NCBI RefSeq assembly: GCF_041734735.1
Contig: NC_134883.1
Location: 19,701,247 to 19,765,246, forward strand
DNA length: 64,000 nt
Reading direction: 5' to 3'
DNA from: Babylonia areolata
Lineage: Eukaryota; Mollusca; Gastropoda; Neogastropoda; Buccinidae
The notes under the pieces are model-generated. The model worked only from the letters and a program-made list of their open reading frames with translations, ran no database searches and was not told where the DNA came from. Position 1 is the first letter of the stretch; every line of letters starts with the position of its first letter. Both the position numbers and the translations under genes were made by a program. This document shows, piece after piece, positions 24,801 to 32,699 of this stretch.

Positions 24801-27524
24801 CACACACACACCTTCCTGTTGGACTTGTCCTTGTTGGAGACACACATACACACACACGTACCTGTTGGAGACACACATACACACACACCTACCTGTTGGA
24901 GACACACACACCTACCTGTTGAGACAGACACACACACCTACCTGTTGGAGACACACACACACCTACCTGTTAGAGACACACACACACCTACCTGTTGGAG
25001 ACACACACACACCTACCTGTTGGAGACGCACACACACCTACCTGTTGGAGAAAGACACACACCTACCTGTTGGAGACAGACACACACACACCTATTTGTT
25101 GGACTTGGTTCTTGTTGGAGACAGACACACACCTACGTGTTGGAGACAGACACACTAGACATGCCACAGCCACAGTTACTCTCATATTGAGAGAAGTTGA
25201 AATCAACGGTGAAAATGAAAATGGAATCTGTTTCATTTCTAGATGACTGTAGATTCAAAATATTATTTTGCAAAGTTAAAGCTGTTTAATGTTATGTTCA
25301 TAATATCTTCAAAGTATGTGTAAATGATCCTCAAAGTAATAGTTCAAGGAATGTTTGTGACACTCTGCTTTTGTACAAGCAATCCTGATGGGGAGTTAGA
25401 AATGTAGAAATTTCTGAACCAAGGAGTTGCACTATAATGATATGTGGTCTAGAGGTAAACTTATCTGCATAGGAAGCAGGAGAATCTGAGCGCACTGGTT
25501 TGAATACAAGATTCGCCAGTATTTTCTCCCCCACCTCTAGACCATGAGTGGTAGTCTGGTGCATCATTTAGATGAGACAATAAACTGAGGTCCCGTTTGC
25601 AGCTTGCATTTAGTGCACATAAAAGAACCCATGGCAACAAAAGGGTTGTCCCTGTCAAAATTGTCCCTGCTTCCACTGCTGCTGTGATGGTCATAGTCTG
25701 ACACAACTGATTAGCATACTGTGGTATTTGCATGTTGATGTGGCAGAACATGTGGACATGTATGCGTGTTTGTGTGTGCATGTGTGTGTGCTTGTGTGTG
25801 TGCTTTGTTTTTTCTTCAGGTGAAACGATTCCTGGTGTCCAAGACTCTACAGGACTGTTCCATCATGGTGGCTGTGCGTCCCCTCACCAACAGGTCAGTT
25901 TGTTGTGTCTGGTGTCAGTGTGTTGTTGTTGTGACTGGTGTCAGTGTGTTGTGTCTGGTGTCAGTGTGTTGTTGTGTCTGGTGTCAGTGTGTTGTTGTTG
26001 TGACTGGTATCAGTGTGTTGTTGTGACTGGTGTCAGTGTGTTGTTGTTGTGACTGGTGTTGTAACTGGTGTCAGTGTGTTGTGACTGGTGTCAGTGTGCT
26101 GTGACTGGTGTCAGTGTGCTGTGACTGGTGTCAGTGTGCTGTGACTGGTGTCAGTGTGTTGTTGTTGTGACTGGTGTCAGTGTGTTGTTGTTGTGACTGG
26201 TGTCAGTGTGTTGTTGTTGTGACTGGTGTTGTTATAACTGGTGTCAGTGTGCTGTGACTGGTGTCAGTGTGGTGGTGTTGTGACTGGTGTCAGTGTGGTG
26301 GTGTTGTGACTGGTGTCAGTGTGTTGTTGTTGGGACTGGTGTCAGTGTGGTGGTGGTGTTGTGACTGGTGTCAGTGTGTTGTTGTTGTGACTGATGTCAG
26401 TGTGGTGTTGTGACTGGTGTCAGTGTGGTGTTGTTGTTGTGACTGGTGTCAGTGTGTTGTTGTTGTGACTGATGTCAGTGTGGTGTTGTGACTGGTGTCA
26501 GTGTGGTGTTGTTGTTGTGACTGGTGTCAGTGTGGTGTTGTTGTTGTGACTGGTGTCAGTGTGGTGTTGTTGTGGCTGGTGTCAGTGTGGTGTTGTTGTT
26601 GTGACTGGTGTCAGTGTGGTGTTGTTGTGACTGGTGTCAGTGTGGTGTTGTTGTTGTGACTGGTGTCAGTGTGGTGTTGTTGTTGTGACTGGTGTCAGTG
26701 TGGTGGAGTTCTGACTTGTGTCAGTGTGTTGTTGTGACTGGTGTCATTTTGTTTGACTGGTGTCAATGTGTTGTTGTTGTGACTGGTGTCAGTGTGGTGG
26801 TGTTGTTGTGACTGATGTCAGTGTGGTGTTGTGACCGGTGTCAGTGTGGTGTTGTTGTGACTGGTGTCAGTGTGTTGTGACTGGTATCAGTGTGGTGTTG
26901 TGACTGGTGTCAGTGTGGTGTTGTGACTGGTGTCAGGAAGTGGTGTGTGCATGAAGTGATGGTTACCATGGGGACAGGAAGTCGTGTGTGCAGGAAGTGA
27001 GGGTTACCATGGGGACAGGAAGTGGTGTGTGCAGGAAGTGAGGGTTACCATAGTGACAGGAAGTGGCGTGTGCAGGAAGTGAGGGTTACCATGGGGACAG
27101 GAAGTGGTGTGCGCAGGAAATGAGGGTTACCATGGTGACAGGAAGTGGTGTGTGCAGAGAGGTGGAGCAGACTGGCGGCAGCAGGGGAGGCAACAACGTG
27201 CTGCAGTTTGGGGGACGCTGGCACAAGGTGTCAGTGGCTCTGGTGGACCTGGACCCCAAACCCCTGGACAAGATCCCCACCTACTTCCGCCAGGCTACAG
27301 ATATCCGTGCCTCCTTCCAGGACCCCTCTCCCTCCACCCCCTCCACCACCAGCCCTGCTGACAGGGAGCCCAGCATCAGTGTGGCTGACAGCATGTCCTG
27401 TGTCAGTCTGACCGCTGACCTCAAGGCCCGCAACAAGGGACAGTCAGTGGGTGAGGGCATGTCCTGTGTTAGTGTGACCTCTGACCTCAAGGCCCGCAAG
27501 AAGGGACAGTCAGACTTGTTGTGA
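11755..27524 (+). CDS. IPPK: Inositol-pentakisphosphate 2-kinase, 13 exons
   Basis: Phosphorylates the 2-position of inositol 1,3,4,5,6-pentakisphosphate to make InsP6 (phytate). Exons: 11755-11811, 14192-14368, 16300-16366, 18004-18146, 19560-19649, 19939-19997, 20698-20770, 22047-22138, 22981-23129, 23713-23851, 24609-24711, 25820-25893, 27158-27524. All introns are GT-AG and the phases agree, giving 529 residues against 491 in human. The family motifs appear in order: the nucleotide loop YRGEGNCSLVV, ISIEIKPK (split between exons 4 and 5), CKFCMHQHLK, YCPLDLFSGN, LQDCSIMVAV and ALVDLDPKPL. By my recollection the Asp residues of the last two are the catalytic and metal-binding positions in plant IPK1. 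The identity is secure. The least certain points are the exact start, the junction between exons 9 and 10, and the last exon's acceptor. The introns carry LINE and SINE pieces and junction-derived arrays. Confidence 0.93.
11812..12550 (+). other. IPPK intron 1, left part
   Basis: Starts at the donor GTGAGT. T-rich runs lie near 12325-12375. Nothing else is recognised before the SINE copies. Confidence 0.5.
12555..12665 (+). mobile_element. SINE-like repeat, copy 3
   Basis: Diverged copy: tcagtaactgaaggaggtgt, cactgtgtttggacag and tagtcaggccttgagagg. It lies in IPPK intron 1. Confidence 0.6.
12685..12980 (+). mobile_element. SINE-like repeat, copy 4, with A-rich tail
   Basis: Nearly the same as copy 2: cagtagctcgaggaggcgtc, cagatgcctgaccagcagcg, tagtcaggccttgag, then about 170 bases of A-rich tail. 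It directly follows copy 3, so the two inserted in tandem. Confidence 0.7.
13150..13425 (+). mobile_element. L2-like LINE 3' end
   Basis: Encodes FSVSGPCIWNELPLSLRQVS and TLSSFKSGLKTHLFTR, the conserved C-terminus of L2/CR1-type polymerase ORFs. A 3' tail with cagcgctatataaataccat and ATT repeats follows. It is 5' truncated and lies in IPPK intron 1. Confidence 0.85.
13430..14191 (+). other. IPPK intron 1, right part
   Basis: AT-rich sequence. A + strand frame of 125 codons (13372-13749) starts in the LINE tail and shows no recognisable domain. Confidence 0.5.
14192..14368 (+). CDS. IPPK: IPPK exon 2
   Basis: Fifty-nine codons, phase 0 at both ends, after the acceptor GTTGCAG. Begins KRKVYRLIKRHY, the counterpart of human VVLRFLKFP, and ends SPSYVVIP. 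Confidence 0.93.
14369..14950 (+). other. IPPK intron 2, left part
   Basis: Single-copy-looking AT-rich sequence. I see no coding or named repeat in it before the tandem array that starts near 14955. Confidence 0.5.
14955..15512. repeat. Minisatellite in IPPK intron 2
   Basis: About 13 to 15 copies of a unit of roughly 37 bp containing tgtctgttgtgatggctgta, some copies with an added ACTAG insert. It lies in mid-intron and shares no sequence with the neighbouring exons, unlike many arrays further right. Confidence 0.85.
15513..16299 (+). other. IPPK intron 2, right part
   Basis: AT-rich sequence with a short duplication just before the acceptor (gtcattaattaaatatctaa twice, 16236-16281). No gene or transposon recognised. 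Confidence 0.5.
16300..16366 (+). CDS. IPPK: IPPK exon 3
   Basis: Sixty-seven bases, 22 codons plus one, after TTCTTCCAG. Encodes KLITVDEQFVASVVKQ and VSSQRP, matching the human segment QLPLEFVKQLCLKIQSERP. Ends G|GTATCT. Confidence 0.9.
16367..17330 (+). other. IPPK intron 3, left part
   Basis: Contains a pyrimidine tract, a (TA)n microsatellite at about 16585-16630 and AT-rich sequence. Short open frames on both strands show no recognisable protein. Confidence 0.5.
17335..17575 (+). mobile_element. Rex1-like LINE reverse transcriptase fragment
   Basis: Translates as CLIPKKKNPMNDYHPVA followed by TSKIMKCFGKFVLRHL, then a frame with LLNNAVIHLNNTGS. This is the start of the polymerase domain in Rex1/Babar-type LINEs (usually PKKsnPkelNDYRPVALTS). 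Frameshifts break it and both ends are missing. It sits in IPPK intron 3. Confidence 0.7.
17576..18003 (+). other. IPPK intron 3, right part
   Basis: Contains a block ending ggcactgaactggTTAA at 17631, whose reverse complement resembles a piggyBac-type end (compare 55640 and 20609). Otherwise plain intron sequence up to the exon 4 acceptor. Confidence 0.35.
18004..18146 (+). CDS. IPPK: IPPK exon 4
   Basis: Two bases plus 47 codons. Encodes RRLKKTGDRVDEESLS and ends VTISIEIK, the first half of the family motif EIKPK. Donor GTGAGC. The last 24 bases of this exon are the seed of the array that follows. Confidence 0.93.
18124..18640 (+). repeat. Array of exon 4 donor copies, 26-bp unit
   Basis: About 17 copies of a unit starting gtcaccatcagtattgacat and ending caag|gt. 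The unit is the 3' end of IPPK exon 4 (TGTCACCATCAGTAT, GA, ATCAAG) together with its donor. The last copy, near 18580-18625, again reads GTGAGCAGACAGG like the true donor GTGAGCAGACATG. Confidence 0.9.
18790..18881. repeat. (CA)n microsatellite
   Basis: A long (AC)n run in IPPK intron 4. Confidence 0.9.
18905..19400 (-). mobile_element. L2/CR1-like LINE 3' fragment
   Basis: Read on the - strand. A frame near 19390-19150 encodes HVTPLLHSLYWLTIEKRTDY and then MNGMTPYFSELL, the post-polymerase region of L2/CR1-type LINEs. Further on, a shifted frame reads SWNSLPFPVRHA and SFKTSLGTHLF, the usual C-terminus. It is 5' truncated and frameshifted. Confidence 0.75.
19560..19649 (+). CDS. IPPK: IPPK exon 5
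   Basis: Thirty codons, phase 0 at both ends. Begins PKKAFISSDYSDE, completing EIKPK, and ends VCKFCMHQHLK, one of the best conserved IPPK motifs (human VCRYCMHQHLK). Confidence 0.96.
19689..19880 (+). repeat. Two diverged direct copies in intron 5
   Basis: Two tandem copies of roughly 90 bp, each with a cattgatcat-like block, ggaagtgaaag and ggatatgaatga. No link to the exons is visible. Confidence 0.6.
19939..19997 (+). CDS. IPPK: IPPK exon 6
   Basis: Nineteen codons plus two. Encodes CQSGQWPETSNYCPLDLFS, matching human VATGKWKQISKYCPLDLYSG. Confidence 0.95.
20281..20420 (+). repeat. Short direct repeats in intron 6
   Basis: Two to three copies of a block with gtgttgacagtgagtggt, ggtctgtatt and aggtcttcaa. 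Confidence 0.6.
20515..20609 (-). mobile_element. Possible piggyBac-like end
   Basis: Ends gcctaggggTTAA at 20609. Read on the - strand it starts TTAACCCCTAGGCTG, close to the TTAACCCCTTCACTG end of the element at 61346-63478, and a hairpin-like block (gcgaagcatacatgcttgcgc split by two bases) follows. The other end was not found, so this is tentative. Confidence 0.35.
20698..20770 (+). CDS. IPPK: IPPK exon 7
   Basis: One base plus 24 codons. Encodes NQERMKHALQSLIK and TPQNNFKLWR, matching human NKQRMHFALKSLLQEAQNNLKIF. Donor AGG|GTATGT. Confidence 0.95.
20985..21995. repeat. Large minisatellite in IPPK intron 7
   Basis: About 16 copies of a unit near 34 bp containing gatatccattgaacacactg and agcacagt, then (21540-21995) longer units of about 65 bp that insert a block with ggcggtaacagtatgataga. 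Minus-strand open frames of up to 256 codons run through it only because the repeat lacks stops. I see no exon-derived sequence in the unit. Confidence 0.9.
22047..22138 (+). CDS. IPPK: IPPK exon 8
   Basis: Thirty codons plus two. Encodes DGENVYSSERREDLEDILHE and WFNNPSVKKNR. This is the variable middle of the family (human NGELIYG...). Donor AG|GTAGGT. Confidence 0.88.
22104..22294 (+). repeat. Exon 8 donor junction copied four times
   Basis: The real junction (ends 22138) is followed by three further copies with exon ends at 22184, 22239 and 22294. Full copies carry about 33 bases of exon 8 (agtggttcaacaaccc...aaaaacag), and all but the last are followed by the donor and ggtgatatatactacacta. 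A fifth partial copy lies at 22808-22838 beyond a LINE insertion. Confidence 0.92.
22295..22805 (+). mobile_element. LINE reverse transcriptase fragment
   Basis: Encodes RGISLLCIVGKIFARIILNR, then GFRLGRGTCDMVF, VDLTKAFDTVNRRGL (catalytic Asp motif A), and in a second frame FHDGMQARVQEN and NGVKQGCVLAPTLFS (motif B). One frameshift lies near 22540. The YxDD motif is missing, so it is truncated. It is flanked by copies of the exon 8 junction repeat (agtggttcaacaaccctt at 22260 and 22808), which may be a target duplication or simply neighbouring repeat units. Clade not settled. Confidence 0.8.
22852..22980 (+). repeat. Acceptor-side array before IPPK exon 9
   Basis: About five copies of gttgttgacagg followed by tgttgaca or gatgttgag. 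Each contains a ttgacag|G acceptor like the true one at 22980. The part beyond the splice site is only loosely like exon 9 (GGcGgTGAaC). Confidence 0.7.
22981..23129 (+). CDS. IPPK: IPPK exon 9
   Basis: One base plus 49 codons plus one. Encodes AVNLFLDMVIEILLMS, then a Ser-rich, less conserved loop ending SSSFMYTKHGH. Human has TRAVIRELVHVITRVLL here. The donor is read as CACA|GTCAGT because it alone keeps phase with exon 10. Confidence 0.88.
23340..23712 (+). repeat. Array of exon 10 acceptor copies
   Basis: About 13 to 15 copies of a unit of about 24-30 bp containing tgcaggtgtctgtcagtcag. The true exon 10 junction is tgcag|GTGCCTGTCAGTGG, so each unit repeats the acceptor and about 12 exon bases. 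Confidence 0.85.
23713..23851 (+). CDS. IPPK: IPPK exon 10
   Basis: Two bases, 45 codons, two bases. Encodes LPEGCVLERVYAAQLLDDMD and VMGVYPMYLHLMTHL, matching human LPKGCLLYKTLQVQMLDLLDIEGLYPLY. Both of its boundaries have been copied into flanking arrays. Confidence 0.94.
23800..24030 (+). repeat. Exon 10 donor junction copied three times
   Basis: The donor GTACGT at 23852 recurs as GTACAT near 23933 and GTACG near 24016 with a spacing of about 82 bp. Each copy includes about 50 bases of exon 10 (ctcatgacacacct, aacaacca, ccctccctctg). Confidence 0.92.
24031..24608 (+). other. IPPK intron 10, right part
   Basis: Unremarkable intron sequence. I see no transposon or gene here. Confidence 0.5.
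24609..24711 (+). CDS. IPPK: IPPK exon 11
   Basis: One base plus 34 codons. Encodes SQWGFDGHFPHNWLLDSAAF and HALDPTSLDWKVQT, in the place of human IDGPYDEAFYQKLLDLS...DDGTVAFALTKVQQ. Donor ACG|GTGCGT. Confidence 0.9.
24755..25160 (+). repeat. CA-rich minisatellite in IPPK intron 11
   Basis: About 15 units of roughly 23 bp with acctacctgttggagacaca. It begins 45 bases inside the intron. The unit resembles the intron start (cacctgttccctgg, tgttggagac), not the exon. Confidence 0.85.
25430..25700 (+). mobile_element. tRNA-derived SINE
   Basis: A tRNA-like head with an A box (tggtctagaggt near 25446) and a B box (ggtttgaatac near 25497). The body follows with atgagacaataaactgaggt, cccgtttgcagc and aaaagaacccatggcaacaa. 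This body is widespread in molluscan SINEs. The copy is moderately diverged and lies in IPPK intron 11. Confidence 0.8.
25820..25893 (+). CDS. IPPK: IPPK exon 12
   Basis: Twenty-four codons plus two. Encodes VKRFLVSKTLQDCSIMVAVR, matching human YRVAMTAKDCSIMIAL. The Asp in DCSIM is the conserved acidic residue. Donor CAG|GTCAGT. Confidence 0.96.
25894..26935 (+). repeat. Donor-side array in IPPK intron 12
   Basis: About 40 units of 22-30 bp containing gtgactggtgtcagtgtg plus variable (TTG)n. It begins at the donor itself (gtcagtttgttgt), and the unit repeats gtcagtgtgttgt, so the donor hexamer GTCAGT is present in nearly every copy without the preceding exonic CAG. Confidence 0.88.
26936..27157 (+). 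repeat. Acceptor-side array before IPPK exon 13
   Basis: Five to six copies of a 41-bp unit with aagtggtgtgtgcaggaagt, gagggttacc and atggggaca. Each copy carries gtgtgtgcag, the acceptor used at 27157. The exon side matches only weakly. Confidence 0.85.
27158..27524 (+). CDS. IPPK: IPPK exon 13, C-terminus and stop
   Basis: One base plus 122 codons including TGA. Contains KVSVALVDLDPKPLDKIP, the family's final motif (human VSVLDLDLKPYESIPHQY). The tail holds a tandem 22-residue duplication: SMSCVSLTADLKARNKGQS followed by GMSCVSVTSDLKARKKGQS. Human ends differently, so the tail is lineage-specific. The acceptor could shift by a few bases because of the array before it. Confidence 0.92.
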
Positions 27525-27607
27525 CCTTCACACTGGCCAGCAACAGAGGGAAGGATTGTTTGTGTGGACAGCCTGTATCAGCTTTGTTCTTCGTGACAGT
27601 AAATCCA

Positions 27608-27636
27608 ACACACATAAAATACAGTCACACACACAG

Positions 27637-27692
<56 letters not shown>
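27608..27692. repeat. (CA)n microsatellite after IPPK stop
   Basis: (AC)n run in the presumed 3' untranslated region. No canonical AATAAA was noticed close downstream. Confidence 0.85.
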
Positions 27693-27694
<2 letters not shown>

Positions 27695-27779
27695 GAAGGC
27701 ATGAACATAAATGAAGAATTGTAATATAGTTTTCTACTCCCAGTGACAGTTCATTCATGTGAGGAAAGAATCATGTGAC

Positions 27780-29005
27780 TGACAGGGTGTGTGTTGTCTG
27801 TCAGGGTTGTGAAGTTGTCTTGTGTGTCTGTAGGGGTTGTGTGTTGTCTGTGTCTGTCAGGGTTGTGTGTGTCTGTAGGGGTTGTGTGTGTCTGTAGGGG
27901 TTGTGTGTTGTCTGTGTGTCTGTCAGGGTTGTGTGTGTCTGTAGGGGTTGTGTGTTGTCTGTGTCTGTCAGGGTTGTGTGTGTCTGTAGGGGTTGTCTGT
28001 GTCTGTCAGGGTTGTGTGTGTCTGTAGGGGTTATGTGTTGTCTGTGTCTGTCAGGGTTGTGTGTGTCTGTAGGGGTTGTGTGTTGTCTGTGTTTCTGTAG
28101 GGGTTGTCTGTGTCTGTCAGGGTTGTGTGTGTCTGTAGAGGTTGTGTGTTGTCTGTGTGTCTGTCAGGGTGTGTGTTGTCTGTGTGTCAGTCAGGGTGTG
28201 TGTTGTCTGTGTGTCTGTCAGGATGTGTGTTGTCTGTCAGGGTGTGTGTTGTCTGTGTGTCTATCAGGGTGTGTGTTGTCTGTGTGTCTGTCAGGGTGTG
28301 TGTTGTCTGTGTGTCTATCAGGGTGTGTGTTGTCTGTGTGTCTATCAGGGTGTGTGTTTTCTGTGTGTCTGTCAGGGTGTGTGTTGTCTGTGTGTCTATC
28401 AGGGTGTGTGTTGTCTGTGTGTCTATCAGGGTGTGTGTTTTCTGTGTGTCTGTCAGGGTGTGTGTTGTCTGTGTGTCTGTCAGGGTGTGTGTGATGTCTG
28501 TGTGTCTGTCAGGGTGTGTGATGTCTGTGTGTCTGTCAGGGTGTGTGTGATGTCTGTGTGTCTGTCAGGGTGTGTGTTGTCTGTGTGTCAGTCAGGGTGT
28601 GTGTTGTCTGTGTGTCTGTCAGGGTGTGTGTTGTCTGTGTGTCTGTCAGGGTGTGTGTGATGTCTGTGTGTCAGTCAGGGTGTGTGTGATGTCTGTGTGT
28701 CTGTCAGGGTGTGTGTTGTCTGTGTGTCTGTCAGGGTGTGTGTTGTCTGTGTGTCAGTCAGGGTGTGTGTTGTCTGTGTGTCTGTCAGGGTGTGTGTTGT
28801 CTGTGTGTCAGTCAGGGTGTGTGTTGTCTGTCAGGGTGTGTGTGATGTCTGTGTGTCTGTCAGGGTGTGTGTTGTCTGTGTGTCAGTCAGGGTGTGTGTT
28901 GTCTGTCAGGGTGTGTGTGATGTCTGTATGTCTGTCAGGGTGTGTGTTGTCTGTGTGTCAGTCAGGGTGTGTGTTGTCTGTCAGGGTGTGTGTTGTCTGT
29001 CTTGT
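27780..29005. repeat. GT-rich minisatellite downstream of IPPK
   Basis: About 45 units of 23-28 bp containing gtgtgttgtctgtgtgtctg and tcaggg. The + strand frames up to 197 codons in this stretch are repeat translations with Cys-Val-Cys patterns. Confidence 0.9.
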
Positions 29006-29340
29006 CCTGTAATGCCATGGGAAAAGTGCATTTTGATGACTTTTAATATTTCACTTCTTACATGTCAAAAAATCAGGTTTGTTATGTGATGGATTGTGAT
29101 GTGGATGTAAAGAATGATACGTTGAAAATCCTTCTACATACCTACACTGCAACAGTTATTTATTTACTGTTATAAGTATCAGCCGAGCAATAGCCACTGT
29201 GTTTGAATATATTATGTTGTTGGTCTTTCTCATGCAGAAAATCAGAATTTGATGTTCAGTGCATTTTCTTCCTGTTCTCTCTTAGATGAAGGGGATGGGG
29301 TGTAGCAGTAAAAGTGAGACTACTTATCCTGTAATAGGTA
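29006..29340. other. Unique spacer
   Basis: Ordinary AT-rich sequence. Nothing recognised. Confidence 0.5.
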
Positions 29341-30300
29341 TAATTAATGAGAGGGAATATTGGTAAATATTGTGGCACTCAGTGTGAGACAGTGTCACAA
29401 ATCCTGTGACAGGGAATATAGGTAAATATAGTGGCACTCAGTGTGAGACAAGGTGTCACAAATCCTGTGACAGGGAATATAGGTAAATATAGTGGCACTA
29501 AGTGTGAGACAAAGTGTCACAAATCCTGTGACAGAGAATATAGGTAAATATAGTGGCACTCAGTGTGAGACAAAGTGTCACAAATCCTGTGACAGAGAAT
29601 ATAGGTAAATATAGTGGCACTCAGTGTGAGACAGTGTCACAAATCCTGTGACAGGGAATATAGGTAAATATAGTGGCACTCAGTGTAAGACAAGGTGTCA
29701 CAAATCCTGTGACAGGGAATATAGGTAAATATAGTGGCACTCAGTGTGAGACAAAGTGTCACAAATCCTGTGACAGGGAATATAGGTAAATATAGTGGCA
29801 CTCAGTGTGAGACAAAGTGTCACAAATCCTGTGACAGGGAATATAGGTAAATATAGTGGCACTCAGTGTGAGACAAAGTGTCACAAATCCTGTGACAGGG
29901 AATATAGGTAAATATAGTGGCACTAAGTGTGAGACAAAGTGTCACAAATCCTGTGACAGAGAATATAGGTAAATATAGTGGCACTCAGTGTGAGACAGTG
30001 TCACAAATCCTGTGACAGGGAATATAGGTAAATATAGTGGCACTCAGTGTGAGACAAGGTGTCACAAATCCTGTGACAGGGAATATAGGTAAATATAGTG
30101 GCACTCAGTGTGAGACAAAGTGTCACAAATCCTGTGACAGGGAATATAGGTAAATATAGTGGCACTCAGTGTGAGACAAAGTGTCACAAATCCTGTGACA
30201 GGGAATATAGGTAAATATAGTGGCACTCAGTGTGAGACAAAGTGTCACAAATCCTGTGACAGGGAATATAGGTAAATATAGTGGCACTCAGTGTGAGACA
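29340..30300. repeat. Very regular 61-bp minisatellite
   Basis: About 16 nearly identical copies of a unit with cctgtgacagggaatatagg, taaatatagtggcac and tcagtgtgagacaaagtgtc. The copies differ by only a few bases, so the array is young. On the + strand each unit holds gacag|GGAATATAG|gtaaat, which looks like an acceptor and a donor around nine bases. Confidence 0.92.
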
Positions 30301-31005
30301 AATAGTATGACAGCTAGGCATGGAGTAGCACATTCTCTTCTACTGGGCATGAAATAGTTTGCCACATTGATTCAGTGGATACAGGTTTCCATGCAGCAGC
30401 CTATTTCCTTGCATACACTTGCACATGATGATGTTGAAGTGCTGTCCAGTCCTCCTTGGCATAGGTTCAGCAGTCAGACCCATGACGTCCCACCCACTGT
30501 CAGTGTGGAGCTGTGTTGAATGAACATATGGTGCTCTCCCTTCAACACTTCTCTTCTTTCACACAGGGATGAACATAATGGGAAAATGTTGACTGCTATT
30601 TATGCATATGTGAAATTATTGATGGTATAAAATGTCCTTAAGGGGCTGTGTCTGTCATAGCCATTGTAGTGTATGATGTGTGGGGACATGTATTTCAACT
30701 TTTTTACCATGTCTGGCACTATGTTCAGCGTGGGCCTGTTGAATGGGCTCTTTCTCACCTTTTTGTTGTTGTTGTTGTTTTTTTTTTAAATGAAAAATAG
30801 ATTGTTTTGGACATTGCAGTGCATACTGCAAGAAGTACACAGTCTTTTTGTTTTAAAGGGCTTGATTGAGTGTTCTGGCTCCTGAAGTGATCTGCAAGTC
30901 CTGGTCAGGGGACAGGCCCAGAGTGGATTTGTGTGCAAGTCAAATCAACACTTCTCATGTTGTTTGTCTCCCCTTCCTCAGAAATGTGGACATGTCCAGG
31001 AATTT
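30301..31005. other. Unique spacer
   Basis: No exon or transposon that I can name. A short T-rich run lies near 30765-30790. Confidence 0.5.
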
Positions 31006-31009
31006 TGAA

Positions 31010-32250
31010 AATTTAATGCTCACTTGTGACATTGTTTTGGCCTCCCCTCCCTATGATATGTTGACTTGACATTATTTTGGCCTCCCCTCCCTGTGAAATG
31101 TTGACTTGTGACATTAGTTTGGCCTCCCCTCCCTATGACATGTTGACTTGTGAAATTATTTTGGCCTCCCCTCCCTATGAAATGTTGACTTGTGACATTA
31201 TTTTGTCCTCTCTACCCTATGAAATGTTGACTTGTGACATTAGTTTGGCCTCCCCTCCCTATAAAATGTTGACTTGTGACATTAGTTTGGCCTCCCCTCC
31301 CTGTGAAATGTTGACTTGTGACATTAGTTTGGCCTCCCCTCCCTATGATATGTTGACTTGACATTATTTTGGCCCTATGAAATGTTGACTTGTGACATTA
31401 GTTTGGCCTCCCCTCCCTATGACATGTTGACTTGTGAAATTATTTTGGCCTCCCCTCCCTATGACATGTTGACTTGTGAAATTATTTTGGCCTCCCCTCC
31501 CTATGAAATGTTGACTTGTGACATTATTTTGTCCTCTCTACCCTATGAAATGTTGACTTGTGACATTAGTTTGGCCTCCCCTCCCTATAAAATGTTGACT
31601 TGTGACATTAGTTTGGCCTCCACTCCCTATGAAATGTTGACTTGTGACATTAGTTTGGCCTCCCCTCCCTATGAAATGTTGACTTGTGACATTATTTTGG
31701 CCTCCCCTCCCTATGAAATGTTGACTTTTGACATTATTTTGTCCTCTCTACCCTATGAAATGTTGACTTGTGACATTATTTTGGCCTCTCTACCCTATGA
31801 AATGTTGACTTGTAACATTATTTTGGCCTCTCTACCCTATGAAATGTTGACTTGTGACATTAGTTTGGCCTCTCTACCCTATGAAATGTTGACTTGTGAC
31901 ATTATTTTGGCCTCCCCTCCCTATGAAATGTTGACTTGTGACATTATTTTGGCCTCCCCTCCCTATGAAATGTTGACTTGTAACATTATTTTGGCCTCCC
32001 CTCCATATGAAATGTTGACTTGTGACATTATTTTGGCCTCCCCTCCCTATGAAATGTTGACTTGTAACATTATTTTGGCCTCCCCTCCATATGAAATGTT
32101 GACTTGTGACATTATTTTGGCCTCCCCTCCCTATGAAATGTTGACTTGTGACATTATTTTGGCCTCCCCTCCCTATGAAATGTTGACTTGTGACATCAAT
32201 TTGGCCTTTCCCCTTCCTATGAAATGTTCACTTGTGACATTATTTTTTGG
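31010..32250. repeat. 42-bp minisatellite with open frame
   Basis: About 29 copies of a 42-bp unit containing aaatgttgacttgtgacatt and ttggcctcccctccctat. Because 42 is 14 codons, a + strand frame (31358-32257, 299 codons) repeats EMLTCDIILASPPY. There is no upstream gene context, so I treat it as repeat DNA. Confidence 0.9.
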
Positions 32251-32389
32251 CTTGTGATGCTATTTGCCGCCCCCCCTACAGGAATTGAGAGAATATTGCC
32301 CCACTTCTTGAGAACACAGCTTCAGCTTCATGTTATTTTCTGTTCATGGTTTGCTCAAATTTCCTAACCAGCATTGCTGGTGTACATGT

Positions 32390-32560
32390 GGGCTGCACAC
32401 TGGGTTTATGTGGTATATGATGACACCATACAGTTCTGTCCTGGTTTATGTTGGACATGATGACAGCATACAGTTCTGTCCTGGTTTATGTTGGACATGA
32501 CAGCATACAGTTCTGTCCTGGTTTATGTTGGACATGATGACAGCATACAGTTCCCCACCC
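32390..32560. repeat. Short array with ggtttatgttggacatgatg
   Basis: Four copies of a unit of about 45 bp (tacagttctgtcctggttta and following). Confidence 0.8.
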
Positions 32561-32699
32561 ACATCTCCCTCCCCCCCTTTTTTTCACAACCTTTTTTCCC
32601 TTTTGTGTTCATTCCAGTGCATGTTTATTGTTATTTATTGTTGTTACAGCAAACTTGTGTAAGTCTCCTGTTACAGTGGAATTCTCATTGACAGATGCA

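Noticed and set aside
24750-25190. 146-codon Thr/His/Pro-rich frame
   Set aside because: Translation of CA-rich repeat units in IPPK intron 11.
27791-29089. Cys/Val-rich + strand frames
   Set aside because: GT-rich minisatellite with no stops. No start context and no domain.
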